A stretch of 64,000 bases of DNA from Tolypothrix sp. FACHB-123. Lineage in GTDB: Bacteria; Cyanobacteriota; Cyanobacteriia; Cyanobacteriales; Nostocaceae. Below are positions 1-9,479 of this stretch, one piece after another. The number at the start of each line of letters is the position of its first letter. Position 1 is the stretch's first letter. The DNA is taken from assembly GCF_014697075.1 (NCBI RefSeq), contig NZ_JACJRE010000002.1, forward strand, positions 231,317-295,316. The letters are read 5' to 3'. The position numbers were made by a program, and so were the translations under genes. The notes beneath the pieces were generated by a model, which was not told the origin of the DNA, searched no databases, and saw only the letters and a program-made list of their open reading frames with translations.

Positions 1-1382
1 TCTAAGGACGGACGATTGCTAATGGAACCACCCCATTTACCAGCTAAGGCAGGAATTACCTCTGTACCAGGTTTCGCCATGTTCAAAACCCGTTGTATTT
101 GCGGCACAATACAACTGACATCACCACAAGTTGCATAAGCCATCGGATGCCATTGTAAGGAATTAGGAAACCTATCCCAAGGCTGTAATCGGGAATCATA
201 GCCTTGTCCGACACTTTGGTTACCTTCCGGGAAAAATACCACGCCTGCGGGAATTTTTAATTGTTGGGCTGGATGAGTTGCTAAGGCGACAAAATCTAAG
301 ATACCTTGCATGGCATGAGCAACAGCGAGTTGCCACAAATCCCATTGTAAAAGCGGTTGTCTTTGCGCTGGATTGATGAGGGCTTTTTGCGCTGAGGGTA
401 CAGTCCGACCTTGCCACAAAGGTTCTCCTTCTTGGGGATAAAGTTGATCGACTTCTGTGATATCGGCGGGGGTAATATATCCTTTACCTAAAAAGCGGCG
501 AATTAAATCTAAGCCTTTATTATTTTGTGCCCGTCGAAATAAAGCTTCTTGAGTAGCAGCAGTAAATAGCCATAAATCAGTGACTTTGGTGGCGATAGAA
601 TCGCTTCCCGCTTGTCTGGGATAGCGTACATAGTCAAATAGAATCCCATCGGGGCGACGGCGCAGTACTTCCTGTACCATGAGGTAATAGTCACGCTTTG
701 CCCGTTCGTTGTAGGGGTCGATAAAGACATGAGTGCCCACATCTATAACATACAAGCTAGTTTGACCTTTGCCATTACGCGCGATCGCTCCTTCTCGATC
801 TCGACGCAACGCATAGCTATAGCCAAAATTGATCGTATACATCCACGAGTAAACTTTTAAACCCCGTTGTCGCCCTTTTTGAATTGCCGTTGCTAGCAAA
901 TCTACCTTCTCTGCACCTGGATTGCGAATCACAGAAGGCCAAGCTGTCGGGTTACTGGCGGCTGGTAATAATACCCGCCCATCATAAAAGGTTTCCACAT
1001 AAACTTGGTTGTAGCCCAGATTTACAATCCGATCCATCATGTGATCGAGTAACCCCGGCTGGATATCACAAGGATACAAACGCAACCAAATAGCTTGATT
1101 TTGCGGCCAGGTGCGATTACGACAAGCCTGCATTTCCTGTGCATGTTGTTTTAATATCTGCTGGTAACGCTTTTGTGCTTCTGAATTACCTCTGAGTGCT
1201 GCCAAACGTAAGTTTTCTTTTTCTTTGACAGCTTTTGGCGATAACTGACAATATTGTTGCACTTGCGCCTGTGCTGGTTGATTTGCCAAATAGGGAGTCA
1301 ATAAACTACTAGTGAAAATCGCAGCTAAGAGGCTTCGGGTAAATGACTTTGATTTCGTAAAGTTCAAGGGAAGGTTAAACAT
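1..1382 (-). CDS. Secreted glycoside hydrolase-like protein (GHL10/DUF187 type), 3' end outside window
   Basis: Read on the minus strand from an ATG at 1382 and open to the window edge, so the C-terminus is missing; about 460 residues are visible. The N-terminus has a signal-peptide-like hydrophobic stretch ending in an AQAQ-type cleavage region (about residues 17-40). The body has the hallmarks of the glycosyl-hydrolase-10-like family: IWLRLYPCDI, NQVYVETFYDGRVLLP and the signature DGILFDYVRYPR. Members are predicted extracytoplasmic TIM-barrel polysaccharide hydrolases; the substrate is unknown. I see no frameshift. Family assignment is fairly sure, specificity is not. Confidence 0.8.
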   Translation of the reverse strand, partial: MFNLPLNFTKSKSFTRSLLAAIFTSSLLTPYLANQPAQAQVQQYCQLSPKAVKEKENLRLAALRGNSEAQKRYQQILKQHAQEMQACRNRTWPQNQAIWLRLYPCDIQPGLLDHMMDRIVNLGYNQVYVETFYDGRVLLPAASNPTAWPSVIRNPGAEKVDLLATAIQKGRQRGLKVYSWMYTINFGYSYALRRDREGAIARNGKGQTSLYVIDVGTHVFIDPYNERAKRDYYLMVQEVLRRRPDGILFDYVRYPRQAGSDSIATKVTDLWLFTAATQEALFRRAQNNKGLDLIRRFLGKGYITPADITEVDQLYPQEGEPLWQGRTVPSAQKALINPAQRQPLLQWDLWQLAVAHAMQGILDFVALATHPAQQLKIPAGVVFFPEGNQSVGQGYDSRLQPWDRFPNSLQWHPMAYATCGDVSCIVPQIQRVLNMAKPGTEVIPALAGKWGGSISNRPSL

Positions 1383-1563
1383 ACTTCAAGGTAGCAGGAA
1401 AAGTAGACTTGCTGTAAAAGCTGGGCACAGGCTGGAATTTGACAATCTTTCTTTGATTGTTCTTGTCCAGATTTTTTGGCTAAAAGCTCTTGTACAAGCA
1501 GTCTGACCATCAATCTTCAATTACATAGCTGAGATTGATGCGTGTCAAATTGTTTATTGAGAA

Positions 1564-1590
1564 AATAGGGGCTTTGAAGCCTATTTTTTT
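1564..1590 (+). terminator. Terminator-like hairpin with T-run, no assigned gene
   Basis: The arms AATAGGGGCTT and AAGCCTATT pair with a two-base bulge and are followed by a run of T. It is oriented for plus-strand transcription, but the neighbouring gene starts at 1382 on the minus strand, so nothing recognised reads into it. Confidence 0.4.
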
Positions 1591-1788
1591 CAGACTCTCA
1601 AACCCCTATTTCTGTTGCCGGATTTTTTCACTCAGTTAAGTTTTCAAGCAGACTCAGGTAATTGCCAAATTATTGATTATTTGTTTGTCGTCAACGATCG
1701 TATCCGACATAATATTTGTCATAGGGTAAATCAAAACTCAAAATTTAAAAAGTATTTACTTGAATCAACTAAACTTAACAAGGTAGCA

Positions 1789-1815
1789 AAGAGTCTTAAT
1801 TAAATTAAGACTCTT
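1789..1815. repeat. Perfect 27-bp palindrome
   Basis: The arm AAGAGTCTTAATT is repeated as its exact reverse complement around a single central A. It lies downstream of psb27 (stop near 1997, minus strand) and may form a transcript-end hairpin, though no T-run follows on either side. Confidence 0.6.
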
Positions 1816-1996
1816 GACTGTGCCAATTTTCAGATTTTGGATGTTGGATTTAGGATTGGTTTTTTGCAATCGCCCCAGGGGAGCGAAATCGAAAATTGCA
1901 AATCTAAAATCTCCCAGTGCAAGGTAAAACTGGGTGCAGTCAATCTCAAATCGCAAATCTAAAATCCAAAATGGTTGGACTATATTTTATTGACAG

Positions 1997-2398
1997 TTAA
2001 GCACCGCGTCTCAGCGCCGCCTCTACCTGATTAAACTCTTGTTCTAGACGATCTTTGAGTTTTTGTGGTACAGGACGATTGGGGTAAGAACTGTAATGTC
2101 CTGCTAAGGAATTTAAGGCTGTGCGCATGGTAGTAAAGGAGCTAAGACCAGAAACAGAGTTAGCTCTTTGATAGCGTGCTGAAAAGTCATTTATTTTTTG
2201 ACGCGCTTCTGCTTGAACTGCTGCTTTATTTGGTGAATCATCTGATAACTCTAAGACGTTTCTTAAAGTTTGGACTACCGTTAGGGTGTCTTGGCGATAA
2301 TCTCCTGTCAAACTATCAGGGCTAGAACAGCCCATTAAGCCGATGGTTACAACTAAAACCAGGGCAAGCAGACGCGACCAATAGCGCTTCATAAGCAT
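1997..2398 (-). CDS. psb27: Photosystem II assembly lipoprotein Psb27
   Basis: 133 residues. The N-terminus is a lipoprotein signal peptide with lipobox LMGC (Cys24), so the mature protein is probably lipid-anchored on the lumenal side of the thylakoid. The mature part is a short helical domain matching Psb27, including DYRQDTLTVVQTLR and the YPNRPVPQKLKDRL segment. Psb27 binds CP43 in immature PSII and assists assembly of the Mn cluster and repair. Two in-frame ATGs (codons 1 and 3) lie close together and either could be used. Monocistronic in appearance; cofH ends 89 bp upstream on the same strand. Confidence 0.93.
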   Translation of the reverse strand: MLMKRYWSRLLALVLVVTIGLMGCSSPDSLTGDYRQDTLTVVQTLRNVLELSDDSPNKAAVQAEARQKINDFSARYQRANSVSGLSSFTTMRTALNSLAGHYSSYPNRPVPQKLKDRLEQEFNQVEAALRRGA

Positions 2399-2487
2399 TT
2401 ACTGAAATAACGCATAAATCAACGTCCATAGTATCTTGGATTGGTATCCTGGGGATCATGACTAAGGATGAAGCATCAGTGCTGAAT

Positions 2488-3636
2488 TCAATGTTTTTGA
2501 TAGAGAGTGTTCCTTTGTTGGTAAGGTCTACCTAAAGAAGCGATCGCATTTTGTAAGGTTTCTGGAGGCATGTATGTACCACCAACTGCACCCGCCATTG
2601 AGGTAATATGTTCTTCCATCAATGTGCCGCCAATATCGTTACAACCCCACAATAAAGCTGTTGTCGCCCCATCTAACCCCAGCTTTACCCAACTCGGTTG
2701 ATGGTTAGGAATCCAATTTCCTAAATAAATCCGCGCTACAGCCGTCAACAGTAAGCTATCACTTAGAACCGGTTGATCGCGTCCTACCCGCCGACGTAGA
2801 GGTTTGGGTGCTTCCTGCCCGACAAAAGGTAATAAAATAAACTCCGTAATTTTCGCCGGATAGCCGTTTTTCATGGCGGTTATTTGCAGCGATCGCAATT
2901 TTTCTAAATGTGCGATTTGCTGTTCTGGACTTTCTATATGTCCTGAAAGCATAGTACTTGTTGTATGCAAGCCTAATTGATGAGCTGTACTGACAATTTC
3001 TAACCAAGTTGCCGTATCAATTTTTTCCGGACATAGTACTCGCCTGACTTCATCATCTAACACCTCAGCGGCTGTTCCTGGCATTGAGTCTACACCGGCA
3101 TCGCGCAAAGCTGTAATGACATCAGCATATTTAACTCCATCAACTCTGGCAATAAATTGCACTTCCTGGGGCGAGAAAGCGTGTAAGTGTAGCTGGGGAA
3201 ACTCCTGCTTGATAGTTTCCACTAGTTTGAGATAATAAGGCAGCGATTTACCATTAATCTGAGCTTGTGGGTTCAATCCCCCTTGCATACAGATTTCCGT
3301 TGCACCTCGTTTTACCCCATCCGTTGCTTTTTCTAAGATTTGTGCCCAATCTAACCAATAAGCGCCGCGATCGCCGTCATCGCGACGAAATGCACAAAAA
3401 CTACAGTGCTGCTCGCAAATATTAGTAAAGTTAATATTACGATTTATGACGTAGGTAACTACATCACCAACTTGACGCTGGCGGAGTGTATCGGCCGTGC
3501 TTTGAATGAGGGCGATCGCTTGTGGATCTGTTTGTTTTAACAACACCACTCCCTCAATTGGAGATATATCATATCCCAGCAAGGCACGGTCGAGAATATC
3601 ATCAACAGTTTTATGCTTCACAGGAGCGAAAACCAA
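2488..3636 (-). CDS. cofH: FO synthase subunit CofH (radical SAM)
   Basis: 382 residues. The radical SAM motif CX3CX2C is present as Cys74, Cys78 and Cys81 ([14 protein letters not shown]), followed by conserved CofH blocks such as [10 protein letters not shown] and [14 protein letters not shown]. CofH, with CofG, joins tyrosine and 5-amino-6-ribitylaminouracil to make 7,8-didemethyl-8-hydroxy-5-deazariboflavin. In cyanobacteria this deazaflavin is best known as the antenna chromophore of DNA photolyase. The start is a TTG at 3636, supported by a GGAG four bases upstream. No cofG is visible in the window. Confidence 0.92.
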   Translation of the reverse strand: MVFAPVKHKTVDDILDRALLGYDISPIEGVVLLKQTDPQAIALIQSTADTLRQRQVGDVVTYVINRNINFTNICEQHCSFCAFRRDDGDRGAYWLDWAQILEKATDGVKRGATEICMQGGLNPQAQINGKSLPYYLKLVETIKQEFPQLHLHAFSPQEVQFIARVDGVKYADVITALRDAGVDSMPGTAAEVLDDEVRRVLCPEKIDTATWLEIVSTAHQLGLHTTSTMLSGHIESPEQQIAHLEKLRSLQITAMKNGYPAKITEFILLPFVGQEAPKPLRRRVGRDQPVLSDSLLLTAVARIYLGNWIPNHQPSWVKLGLDGATTALLWGCNDIGGTLMEEHITSMAGAVGGTYMPPETLQNAIASLGRPYQQRNTLYQKH

Positions 3637-4030
3637 GTTACTCCTTTTATTTTGCCAGGAATCCTGAATAGCGATCTCAGTAACAAATTGTAAGTAATAA
3701 TTATTACTAAAATAAATTTAAAATCTAATTTTCAATCTATAATTTAGGTAGATTTTACTGTATACTTCGACCTATTATTATTGTTGAGTTAGTTACTGCC
3801 CGGTGAAATTAAATTACTTACTTACTTAAATAACAGACGTTCTCAAAACTCCCTACACATAGAAACTCTACATCAGAAACGTCGGCAGGTATACCCCAGA
3901 TGGCTCAAAATTATTATAGTTCTTATTTTATAAGACTAATATTTTATTCGATTTCTGAAAAAAACTCAGTACACTTTTATTCCTTCTTACCTGTTCTCTG
4001 TTAAGAGTTACCTGTTCCCTTCCTCAGCAA
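3637..4030. other. Intergenic, no gene seen
   Basis: AT-rich spacer between cofH (leftward) and a decayed glycosyltransferase fragment (rightward). I see no RNA gene, strong hairpin or repeat array. Confidence 0.5.
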
Positions 4031-4451
4031 ATGATTTCACCGAATCAAAGCGGATTCTTATATTATGTTATTGCTTGGTTATGGTCGCAGTTCTTTGGTA
4101 ATTTAGTAACTGTAATTAGAAGTCTTTCTCCTGTAATCAGCTTATTGTCTTTAGTCAGTATATATTACTTATATCAAGATTTATTTAGACTGCCATTGAC
4201 AAGTTCAATGGCAGTTTCATTAATGTTATTTAGGATTAATGCATATGCTCAAGTCGGAAACTGATTTTCAACTAACGCAGCAGCCTAGTAAAACTATTGT
4301 TCTTGATCAGAGAGAAAATATATTTTTGTTTAAACCATCAGTAGATTTAGAAAAAAACATTCAAAAATATTATGATGTGAATCCTGTTTACAAGAGTAAA
4401 GTCTCCAGTCTTAATTTGGTAAAATTACTGAAATCTAATAGTATTAATTAA
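4031..4451 (+). pseudogene. Decayed fragment resembling a GT39-family glycosyltransferase
   Basis: Two short frames in different phases (4031-4264 and 4239-4451). The first reads like the membrane part of a cyanobacterial GT39 (dolichyl-P-mannose:protein mannosyltransferase-like) protein: QSGFLYYVIAWLWSQFFGN, then VIRSLSPVISLL and YLYQDLFRLPLTSSMAV. A full member has roughly 450-550 residues; here only about 70 recognisable ones remain before the frame is lost. The second frame has no recognisable domain and may be a remnant of the C-terminus. The intact GT2-GtrA gene begins 227 bp downstream, the usual type of partner for such a gene. Recognition is by memory of the family, so moderate. Confidence 0.5.
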
Positions 4452-4678
4452 ATCCGAAATTAAGCTCATTGCTATATACTAATCCTAAAATGAGTTATAA
4501 ATACCTATCTTACTTATCGTTTCTGTTCATATATCAAAAAGGATTGCTATACTTTTATGTCGGGTAATTTTAAAATTTTAATATTCCTGGAAAATTTTAA
4601 ATTTAAACATATTTGAACGCCAACTTAACGCATAAAAATAATTAAAATACCCAATCAATTCAGTGGAAGTTTACACTA

Positions 4679-5953
4679 ATGATTCAACGCCAACCTACTT
4701 CATTATTACCCGTACCAACTGGTCAATTACAAATTCCGGAATTTCCGCCTCAAATTACATCAACAAATAGGGAAGCTATTATCCTTTCTCTAGTAATTCC
4801 CACTTACAAAGAACGTGACAATATTCATCAAGTTGTCAAGATTTTGAGTCAGTTATTAGATGAATCTATTTCTGGACAGTATGAACTAATTGTGGTAGAT
4901 GATGATAGTCCCGATCGCACTTGGGAAGTTGCACAATCCCTCACAGAAAAATATCCGCAATTGCAGGTAATGCGGCGACAACAGGAACGGGGGCTATCTT
5001 CAGCCGTAATTCGGGGTTGGCAAGTAGCTCGAGGGCGCATCCTGGGAGTGATTGACGGAGATTTACAGCATCCACCAGAAGTATTGACACAATTATTAAC
5101 CCAAATTCAACAAGGCGCAGATTTGGCAGTAGCTAGCCGTCACGTTGAAGGCGGCGGTGTTAGCAGTTGGAGTGCGATCAGGCGTTTTCTGTCCCGTGGG
5201 GCGCAACTTCTAGGATTAATTATCTTACCAGGAGTTTTGGGGAGAGTTTCTGACCCCATGAGCGGTTATTTTATGATCCGGCGAAATGCGATCGCTGGGA
5301 CAATCCTGAATCCAGTAGGATACAAAATTCTCTTAGAAGTAATTGGGCGAGGAAATGTAAGTGAAATTACTGAAGTCGGCTATGTGTTCTGCGAACGCAA
5401 AGAAGGCGAAAGCAAGGTGACATGGAAGCAATATGTAGATTATCTCCGCCACCTCCTACGCTTGCGATTAACTACAGGAGGTTGGCGGCGAGTTAGTCAA
5501 GCTACAGGACAATTAGAACAGTTGAGTCAAAACCTTGGTTTTCCCCTTGGTAGATTCCTCCGTTTTGGATTGGTAGGACTCAGTGGCGTATTTGTAGATA
5601 TGGCAATACTTTATTTACTGAGTGACCCCACAACCTTAGCTTTGCCTTTAACTCGTAGTAAAATTATTGCCGGCGAAATTGCCATTTTCAATAATTTCTT
5701 ATGGAACGATGCTTGGACTTTTGCTGATGTCTCCATGAAGCAGCAGGAATGGCGTCAACGCTTGAAGCGCTTTTTAAAATTTAATCTCATTTGTTTAGCA
5801 GGATTACTCTTAAATGTACTGGTTTTGAACTTAGTATTTAATTTTCTCATTCCCAACCGCTATATCGCCAACCTGATTGCGATCGCCGTTGCTACCATTT
5901 GGAATTTCTGGGTAAACTTAAAACTCAGCTGGCGAGTTACTGATGTGAAATAG
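4679..5953 (+). CDS. GT2 polyprenyl-phosphate glycosyltransferase fused to a GtrA membrane domain
   Basis: 424 residues. Residues about 34-260 are a dolichol-phosphate-mannose-synthase-like GT2 domain, with VIPTYKERDN, the nucleotide-binding VVDDDSPD (72-79) and the metal/donor motif DGDLQHPP (126-133). Residues about 290-420 form a four-helix GtrA domain (FLRFGLVGLSGVFVDM onward), thought to anchor or flip the polyprenyl-linked sugar. The expected reaction is transfer of a hexose from a nucleotide sugar to polyprenyl phosphate at the inner face of the membrane. The intact partner that would use the product is not present; the fragment just upstream may be its remains. Confidence 0.88.
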   Translation: MIQRQPTSLLPVPTGQLQIPEFPPQITSTNREAIILSLVIPTYKERDNIHQVVKILSQLLDESISGQYELIVVDDDSPDRTWEVAQSLTEKYPQLQVMRRQQERGLSSAVIRGWQVARGRILGVIDGDLQHPPEVLTQLLTQIQQGADLAVASRHVEGGGVSSWSAIRRFLSRGAQLLGLIILPGVLGRVSDPMSGYFMIRRNAIAGTILNPVGYKILLEVIGRGNVSEITEVGYVFCERKEGESKVTWKQYVDYLRHLLRLRLTTGGWRRVSQATGQLEQLSQNLGFPLGRFLRFGLVGLSGVFVDMAILYLLSDPTTLALPLTRSKIIAGEIAIFNNFLWNDAWTFADVSMKQQEWRQRLKRFLKFNLICLAGLLLNVLVLNLVFNFLIPNRYIANLIAIAVATIWNFWVNLKLSWRVTDVK

Positions 5954-6003
5954 TGAAGTTGGGAAAAAATTAGCAACGATTGTTGACTATTGGGAGCTTT
6001 TTC

Positions 6004-6609
6004 CTATTTTGTGTAATTTTCTGGTATGCCTACAGGTGATAAACCCGCGATCGCTCTTAAATTTTGGCAACGAATTAACTCGCTAAAATTTAACCCAGTA
6101 CGTCCCTCAATCTTAGCTACCGCTTCAATTGCAGATAACAAACTTGATGCGGCTTCCGCTTCTGAGTAACCCCGCCGCCCAGCGATGCGAATCGCCGCAG
6201 CATCAGCATTTAATTCCATCTCTGGAGATTGATGATTACGCCAGAGGCGAAAACCAGCGATCGCACTTAATCCTACACCAATGGCTACACCAACTACATC
6301 TGATTGCGTTGATTCAACTAACCCGCCCAACAATCCCAAAAGTACTATTCCTTGATAAATATTCGGTTTGAACCACTGTACTCCTGTTAACCAGCTAACT
6401 CTTTGTAACAGTAGTAAATCTCTTTGTGATTTTGACAAACGAAACCATAAATCAAAATTAATATATATCGGTCGTTCTTGGTTCCAAGGCAAAGGGAAAG
6501 AAGTATCAATCACCTTTGGCTGTTCGGGTTTGTTGGTGATTTTTGTCAGCATCCTGGCTGAAGCAGGCATAACATCTAGTAAACGGCGAATCTCAAGACT
6601 AGGCTCCAT
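6004..6609 (-). CDS. DUF3318 domain protein
   Basis: 201 residues of the cyanobacterium-specific DUF3318 family. It begins MEPSLEIRRLLDVMPASARM, and has a conserved central DLWFRLSKSQRDLLLLQRVSWL block. Two hydrophobic segments around residues 85-120 suggest membrane association. The part from about 130 (MELNADAAAIRIAGRRGYSEAEAA) resembles the region after the active site of M48-type peptidases, but no HExxH motif is present, so catalysis is not expected. It converges with the GT2-GtrA gene and diverges from the small gene at 6696. Confidence 0.8.
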   Translation of the reverse strand: MEPSLEIRRLLDVMPASARMLTKITNKPEQPKVIDTSFPLPWNQERPIYINFDLWFRLSKSQRDLLLLQRVSWLTGVQWFKPNIYQGIVLLGLLGGLVESTQSDVVGVAIGVGLSAIAGFRLWRNHQSPEMELNADAAAIRIAGRRGYSEAEAASSLLSAIEAVAKIEGRTGLNFSELIRCQNLRAIAGLSPVGIPENYTK

Positions 6610-6695
6610 AAAATTAATGCATATTAGCTGAAGTACTTAGTTATCTGATTATCCCCTGGGAATAAAGAGATGAGGGAGACACATACCAATGACAC

Positions 6696-7013
6696 ATGAC
6701 AAAAAAATTACTTTTCATGCTAACCTTTTATATGCGATCACTTCTCAGATACATGGACGCTTTCGCTCCCACCCCACCTGAATGGACAAATAAAGCAATT
6801 CACGCTTATCAGTTTTGCTGTCCTAGCTGTAAAGCCAGTAGCCGAGAAGCTATAGATGTTTGGCTCAATCGGCGATCGCCTGTAATTACAGAAGACCGTC
6901 GCCGTAAATGGCAAGAATTCTACAATTGTCACTGTAGTTGTGCTTGGTGGGCTTGGAGTAGCGATCGCCCGCCAACCGATCTATCTAGTCAACAAAATAT
7001 TAATCCTTTATAA
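6696..7013 (+). CDS. Small conserved cyanobacterial protein with paired Cys motifs
   Basis: Up to 105 residues; codon 20 (ATG at 6753, MDAFAPTPPEW) is a plausible alternative start because the first 19 residues look unlike the rest. The body contains CCPSCKASS and CHCSCAWWAW, two clusters that could together bind one zinc ion. I recognise it as a recurrent small protein of cyanobacteria but know no function. It is transcribed away from the DUF3318 gene. The hairpin after it (7027-7052) could end both this gene and the convergent porin gene. Confidence 0.65.
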   Translation: MTKKLLFMLTFYMRSLLRYMDAFAPTPPEWTNKAIHAYQFCCPSCKASSREAIDVWLNRRSPVITEDRRRKWQEFYNCHCSCAWWAWSSDRPPTDLSSQQNINPL

Positions 7014-7026
7014 CTATTTATACACA

Positions 7027-7052
7027 AACAAAAACCCGCCTTGAAGCGGGTT
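7027..7052 (-). terminator. Intrinsic terminator of the porin gene
   Basis: Read on the minus strand, AACCCGC and GCGGGTT form a 7-bp stem with a six-base loop, followed by TTTGTTTGT. It lies about 80 bases beyond the porin stop codon. Confidence 0.75.
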
Positions 7053-7131
7053 AAATCTTGCCATTTATAGAAAGTCAAAAATAAGTCATTCAGGGCAGGA
7101 TTTTCCCACCCTTGAAAACCTATTACCAACC

Positions 7132-8715
7132 TTAGAAACTGAAGGTAGTACGTAAAGTACCTACGTAGATACTGTTATTATTGTCGTTGTGTTCAGGATT
7201 GAAAATCACTAACAAACCAGGGGTAACCTGAATATTATCAGAAACCCTTACTTTGTATAGACCTTCTAAATGGTAGGATGTGCCAGATTCTGAAGCAATA
7301 CCGCTACCACCGGTGATTTTTGGTGGTTGACCGAAGATAACACCGAGAACGTTACCTTTTGCACCTAAGTCTCTCACGCCCAGTGAAGCAGCCCAATACC
7401 AAGCATCTGCACTTCTGTTATCAGTAGCAGAATCGGCCTCAGTATAACCAGCCCAACCACTCAAAGCCAACTTAGCACTAGGTTGGAAGGTAGCTTGTAT
7501 ACCATAATGGTTAGCTTCAGTTCGAGTGTTACTACCAAAAGGTCTGTTAGCAAATGTACTACCTGTACCTTGGAATAAGCTAGGAACGCTTTGGTAAGTA
7601 CGAGCATAGCTAAAGCCCACATTTAAAGCTTTGTTGGGCTTGAAAGCTATCTGACCAAAAAAGGTGTTACTACCACCAAATAACCCGCTACCGTCAGCCG
7701 GATTGCTAGCATTATTACCTTGGGCGATATAAGCTGCACTAAAGGTCAAAGGCCCGTTAGGATTAACGTTCACACTTATACCAGCACCGTCACCACCTTG
7801 ACGATAGATCGGGCTGAAGCGTCCGTAACGAGATAAAGCACCTCTACCAGAACTAGAAAAATCAGGGTTAAAGGTATAAAAGTTCTCGTTCAACTCAGCG
7901 CCAGTCGCATCAACTTTGACCCTAATTGCATCGCCGAAGTTGAAAGCATAGTTAATTTTATCAATTTCAACACTGTTGTTAGTGCCACCATCAAAGCCCA
8001 AACGGGTCATGTTGGTACCAGTTACAGTTTGATTAGAGATAGTGTTGCGACCTTGCAAACGAATTTGCAACTGATCTTTTCCGGTAAAACTGCTATTTAA
8101 GGTTAAGCGAACGCGATCGGAAAAAACAGTATTCGATTCTAAGTTAGCACCATTGTCAGCTCTCGTATCACCAAAAGCCTGCCCAACGTTGAAAATCGCT
8201 TCCCCTTGTAACTTGGTAGTAGTAGAGAATTGATTTGCTTCTAATTCAGCAGTACGTGCTTCTAAAGAATCAACACGACCGCGCAACGTAGCTAATTCAG
8301 CAGAAAATTCTTCTTGTAAGCGCTGTAAAGTCGCTAAATCTTGCTTGGTTACTAAATCAGCAGTAGCTGTAGCAATCAGTTCGTTAACTCGATCCAAACA
8401 AGCATTCAACCCAGCAGCAAATTCATAACGAGTTAAAGCACGATTACCCCGATAAGTACCGTTGGGATAACCTGCGATACAGCCATAACGCTCAACCAAG
8501 GATTGTAAAGCTTGAAATGCCCAGTCTGTAGGCTGTACATCCGAAAATTGGGAAACGGATGTAACTTGATCCATGCTGCTAGAGTCTTGCGCCAACTGAC
8601 TAACACCAGTTACCTGTTCGTTGGCTTCAGCAGCTAGGGTGCTGTTTGCTGTCAAAAACGTGGCAGCAACAACTAAAGGGCCAATCTTTACAAGCTCCCA
8701 AAATGCTTTTTTCAT
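7132..8715 (-). CDS. Iron-uptake porin, SLH + OprB-type outer-membrane protein
   Basis: The start is placed at the ATG at 8715 (MKKAFWELVK), which has GAGAG about 8 bases upstream; the longer frame from a GTG at 8736 is less likely. 527 residues. A signal peptide is followed by an SLH domain (FSDVQPTDWAFQALQSLVERYGC to LTRYEFAAGLNACLD, about residues 55-110), a coiled-coil stretch (QRLQEEFSAELATLRGRVDSLEARTAELEANQ in the family pattern), then a 16-strand-type carbohydrate-selective OprB barrel ending in FSF. This is the standard architecture of cyanobacterial porins, with SLH binding peptidoglycan. Members have been implicated in iron and inorganic-ion passage. Confidence 0.92.
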   Translation of the reverse strand: MKKAFWELVKIGPLVVAATFLTANSTLAAEANEQVTGVSQLAQDSSSMDQVTSVSQFSDVQPTDWAFQALQSLVERYGCIAGYPNGTYRGNRALTRYEFAAGLNACLDRVNELIATATADLVTKQDLATLQRLQEEFSAELATLRGRVDSLEARTAELEANQFSTTTKLQGEAIFNVGQAFGDTRADNGANLESNTVFSDRVRLTLNSSFTGKDQLQIRLQGRNTISNQTVTGTNMTRLGFDGGTNNSVEIDKINYAFNFGDAIRVKVDATGAELNENFYTFNPDFSSSGRGALSRYGRFSPIYRQGGDGAGISVNVNPNGPLTFSAAYIAQGNNASNPADGSGLFGGSNTFFGQIAFKPNKALNVGFSYARTYQSVPSLFQGTGSTFANRPFGSNTRTEANHYGIQATFQPSAKLALSGWAGYTEADSATDNRSADAWYWAASLGVRDLGAKGNVLGVIFGQPPKITGGSGIASESGTSYHLEGLYKVRVSDNIQVTPGLLVIFNPEHNDNNNSIYVGTLRTTFSF

Positions 8716-8870
8716 TACTTTTACTCTCACACACACCTAAACTAATCAAAACCTAAGTAAATTTACCCTAAAAAAATTGTTTCATTAAGGAATTTACTTA
8801 CATTTAAGTCACCCATGATTTTACCAAAGTTATTTGGTACTTTTCACAAGCAAACCAAAATTATTTTATC

Positions 8871-9479
8871 CTATTCTTTGATAATTTTATTAGGTAAACA
8901 AATAATCATCCGTCTTTTTTGACGCAATAGCTTTCCTTCTTCTTCAAATTGCTGTAAAAGTCGGGTTATCGTTACCCTTGTAGTATTTAAAACTTCTGCT
9001 ATTTCCTGATGAGTGATATTTAGATCGAGTAATTTACCCTGTTCTACTGCAATACCAAATTTTTCACTTAACCACAATAGAAAATACCACAAGCGTACTG
9101 ATATAGGTTTACGATGTACTATACTTAGTAATTCTTCCGCCTGTTGAATATGAGATAATAAAGCACCGACATCTTCATACCAAAGATGTGGCGGTAAAAT
9201 ACTAACTTCTAGTCTGGTTAAAGATTCAATTTGATATGGTTTAACTCTAGATAAAGGATAACCAATGATATCGCCCGGGCCCCAATAACCTAGAGTAATA
9301 TATGTTCCATCTTCACTCCAAGTTAAAGTACGAACTGCTCCCCGTTCAATGCGCCATAGTACTTCATTGCGTGGGGGAATTATTTCGCCACGAGCAAATA
9401 TTCTTTGAGGTAACTGCCCATTTAGGATGGAATGATTCAATGTCAATGCCGATTCTGTGGTAGGACTTGTGGAATACAT
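8871..9479 (-). CDS. Crp/Fnr-family transcriptional regulator
   Basis: 202 residues. The N-terminal cyclic-nucleotide-binding-like fold is short (LPQRIFARGEIIPPRNEVLWRIERGAVR), without a canonical cAMP phosphate-binding cassette that I can see. The C-terminal winged helix is clear: LDLNITHQEIAEVLNTTRVTITRLLQQFEEEGKL, with recognition helix TTRVTITRLL. It is of the same general class as NtcA but is not NtcA. It lies 155 bp upstream of the porin gene in the same orientation and could regulate it; this is inference from position only. Ligand unknown. Confidence 0.85.
   Translation of the reverse strand: MYSTSPTTESALTLNHSILNGQLPQRIFARGEIIPPRNEVLWRIERGAVRTLTWSEDGTYITLGYWGPGDIIGYPLSRVKPYQIESLTRLEVSILPPHLWYEDVGALLSHIQQAEELLSIVHRKPISVRLWYFLLWLSEKFGIAVEQGKLLDLNITHQEIAEVLNTTRVTITRLLQQFEEEGKLLRQKRRMIICLPNKIIKE

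Larger units (their letters stand above)
1383..1996. other. Intergenic region with hairpins and short dispersed repeats
   Basis: No convincing gene. It contains a bulged hairpin followed by seven T (1564-1590, plus orientation), a perfect 27-bp palindrome (1789-1815), and two copies of an A/T-rich dispersed word of the form CAAATCTAAAATC (near 1898-1912 and 1951-1966). Short open frames here have no recognisable protein features and no clear ribosome binding site. Confidence 0.6.

Noticed and set aside
1615-1803. 62-codon plus-strand frame
   Set aside because: No ribosome binding site, no recognisable features, and it runs into the palindrome at 1789.
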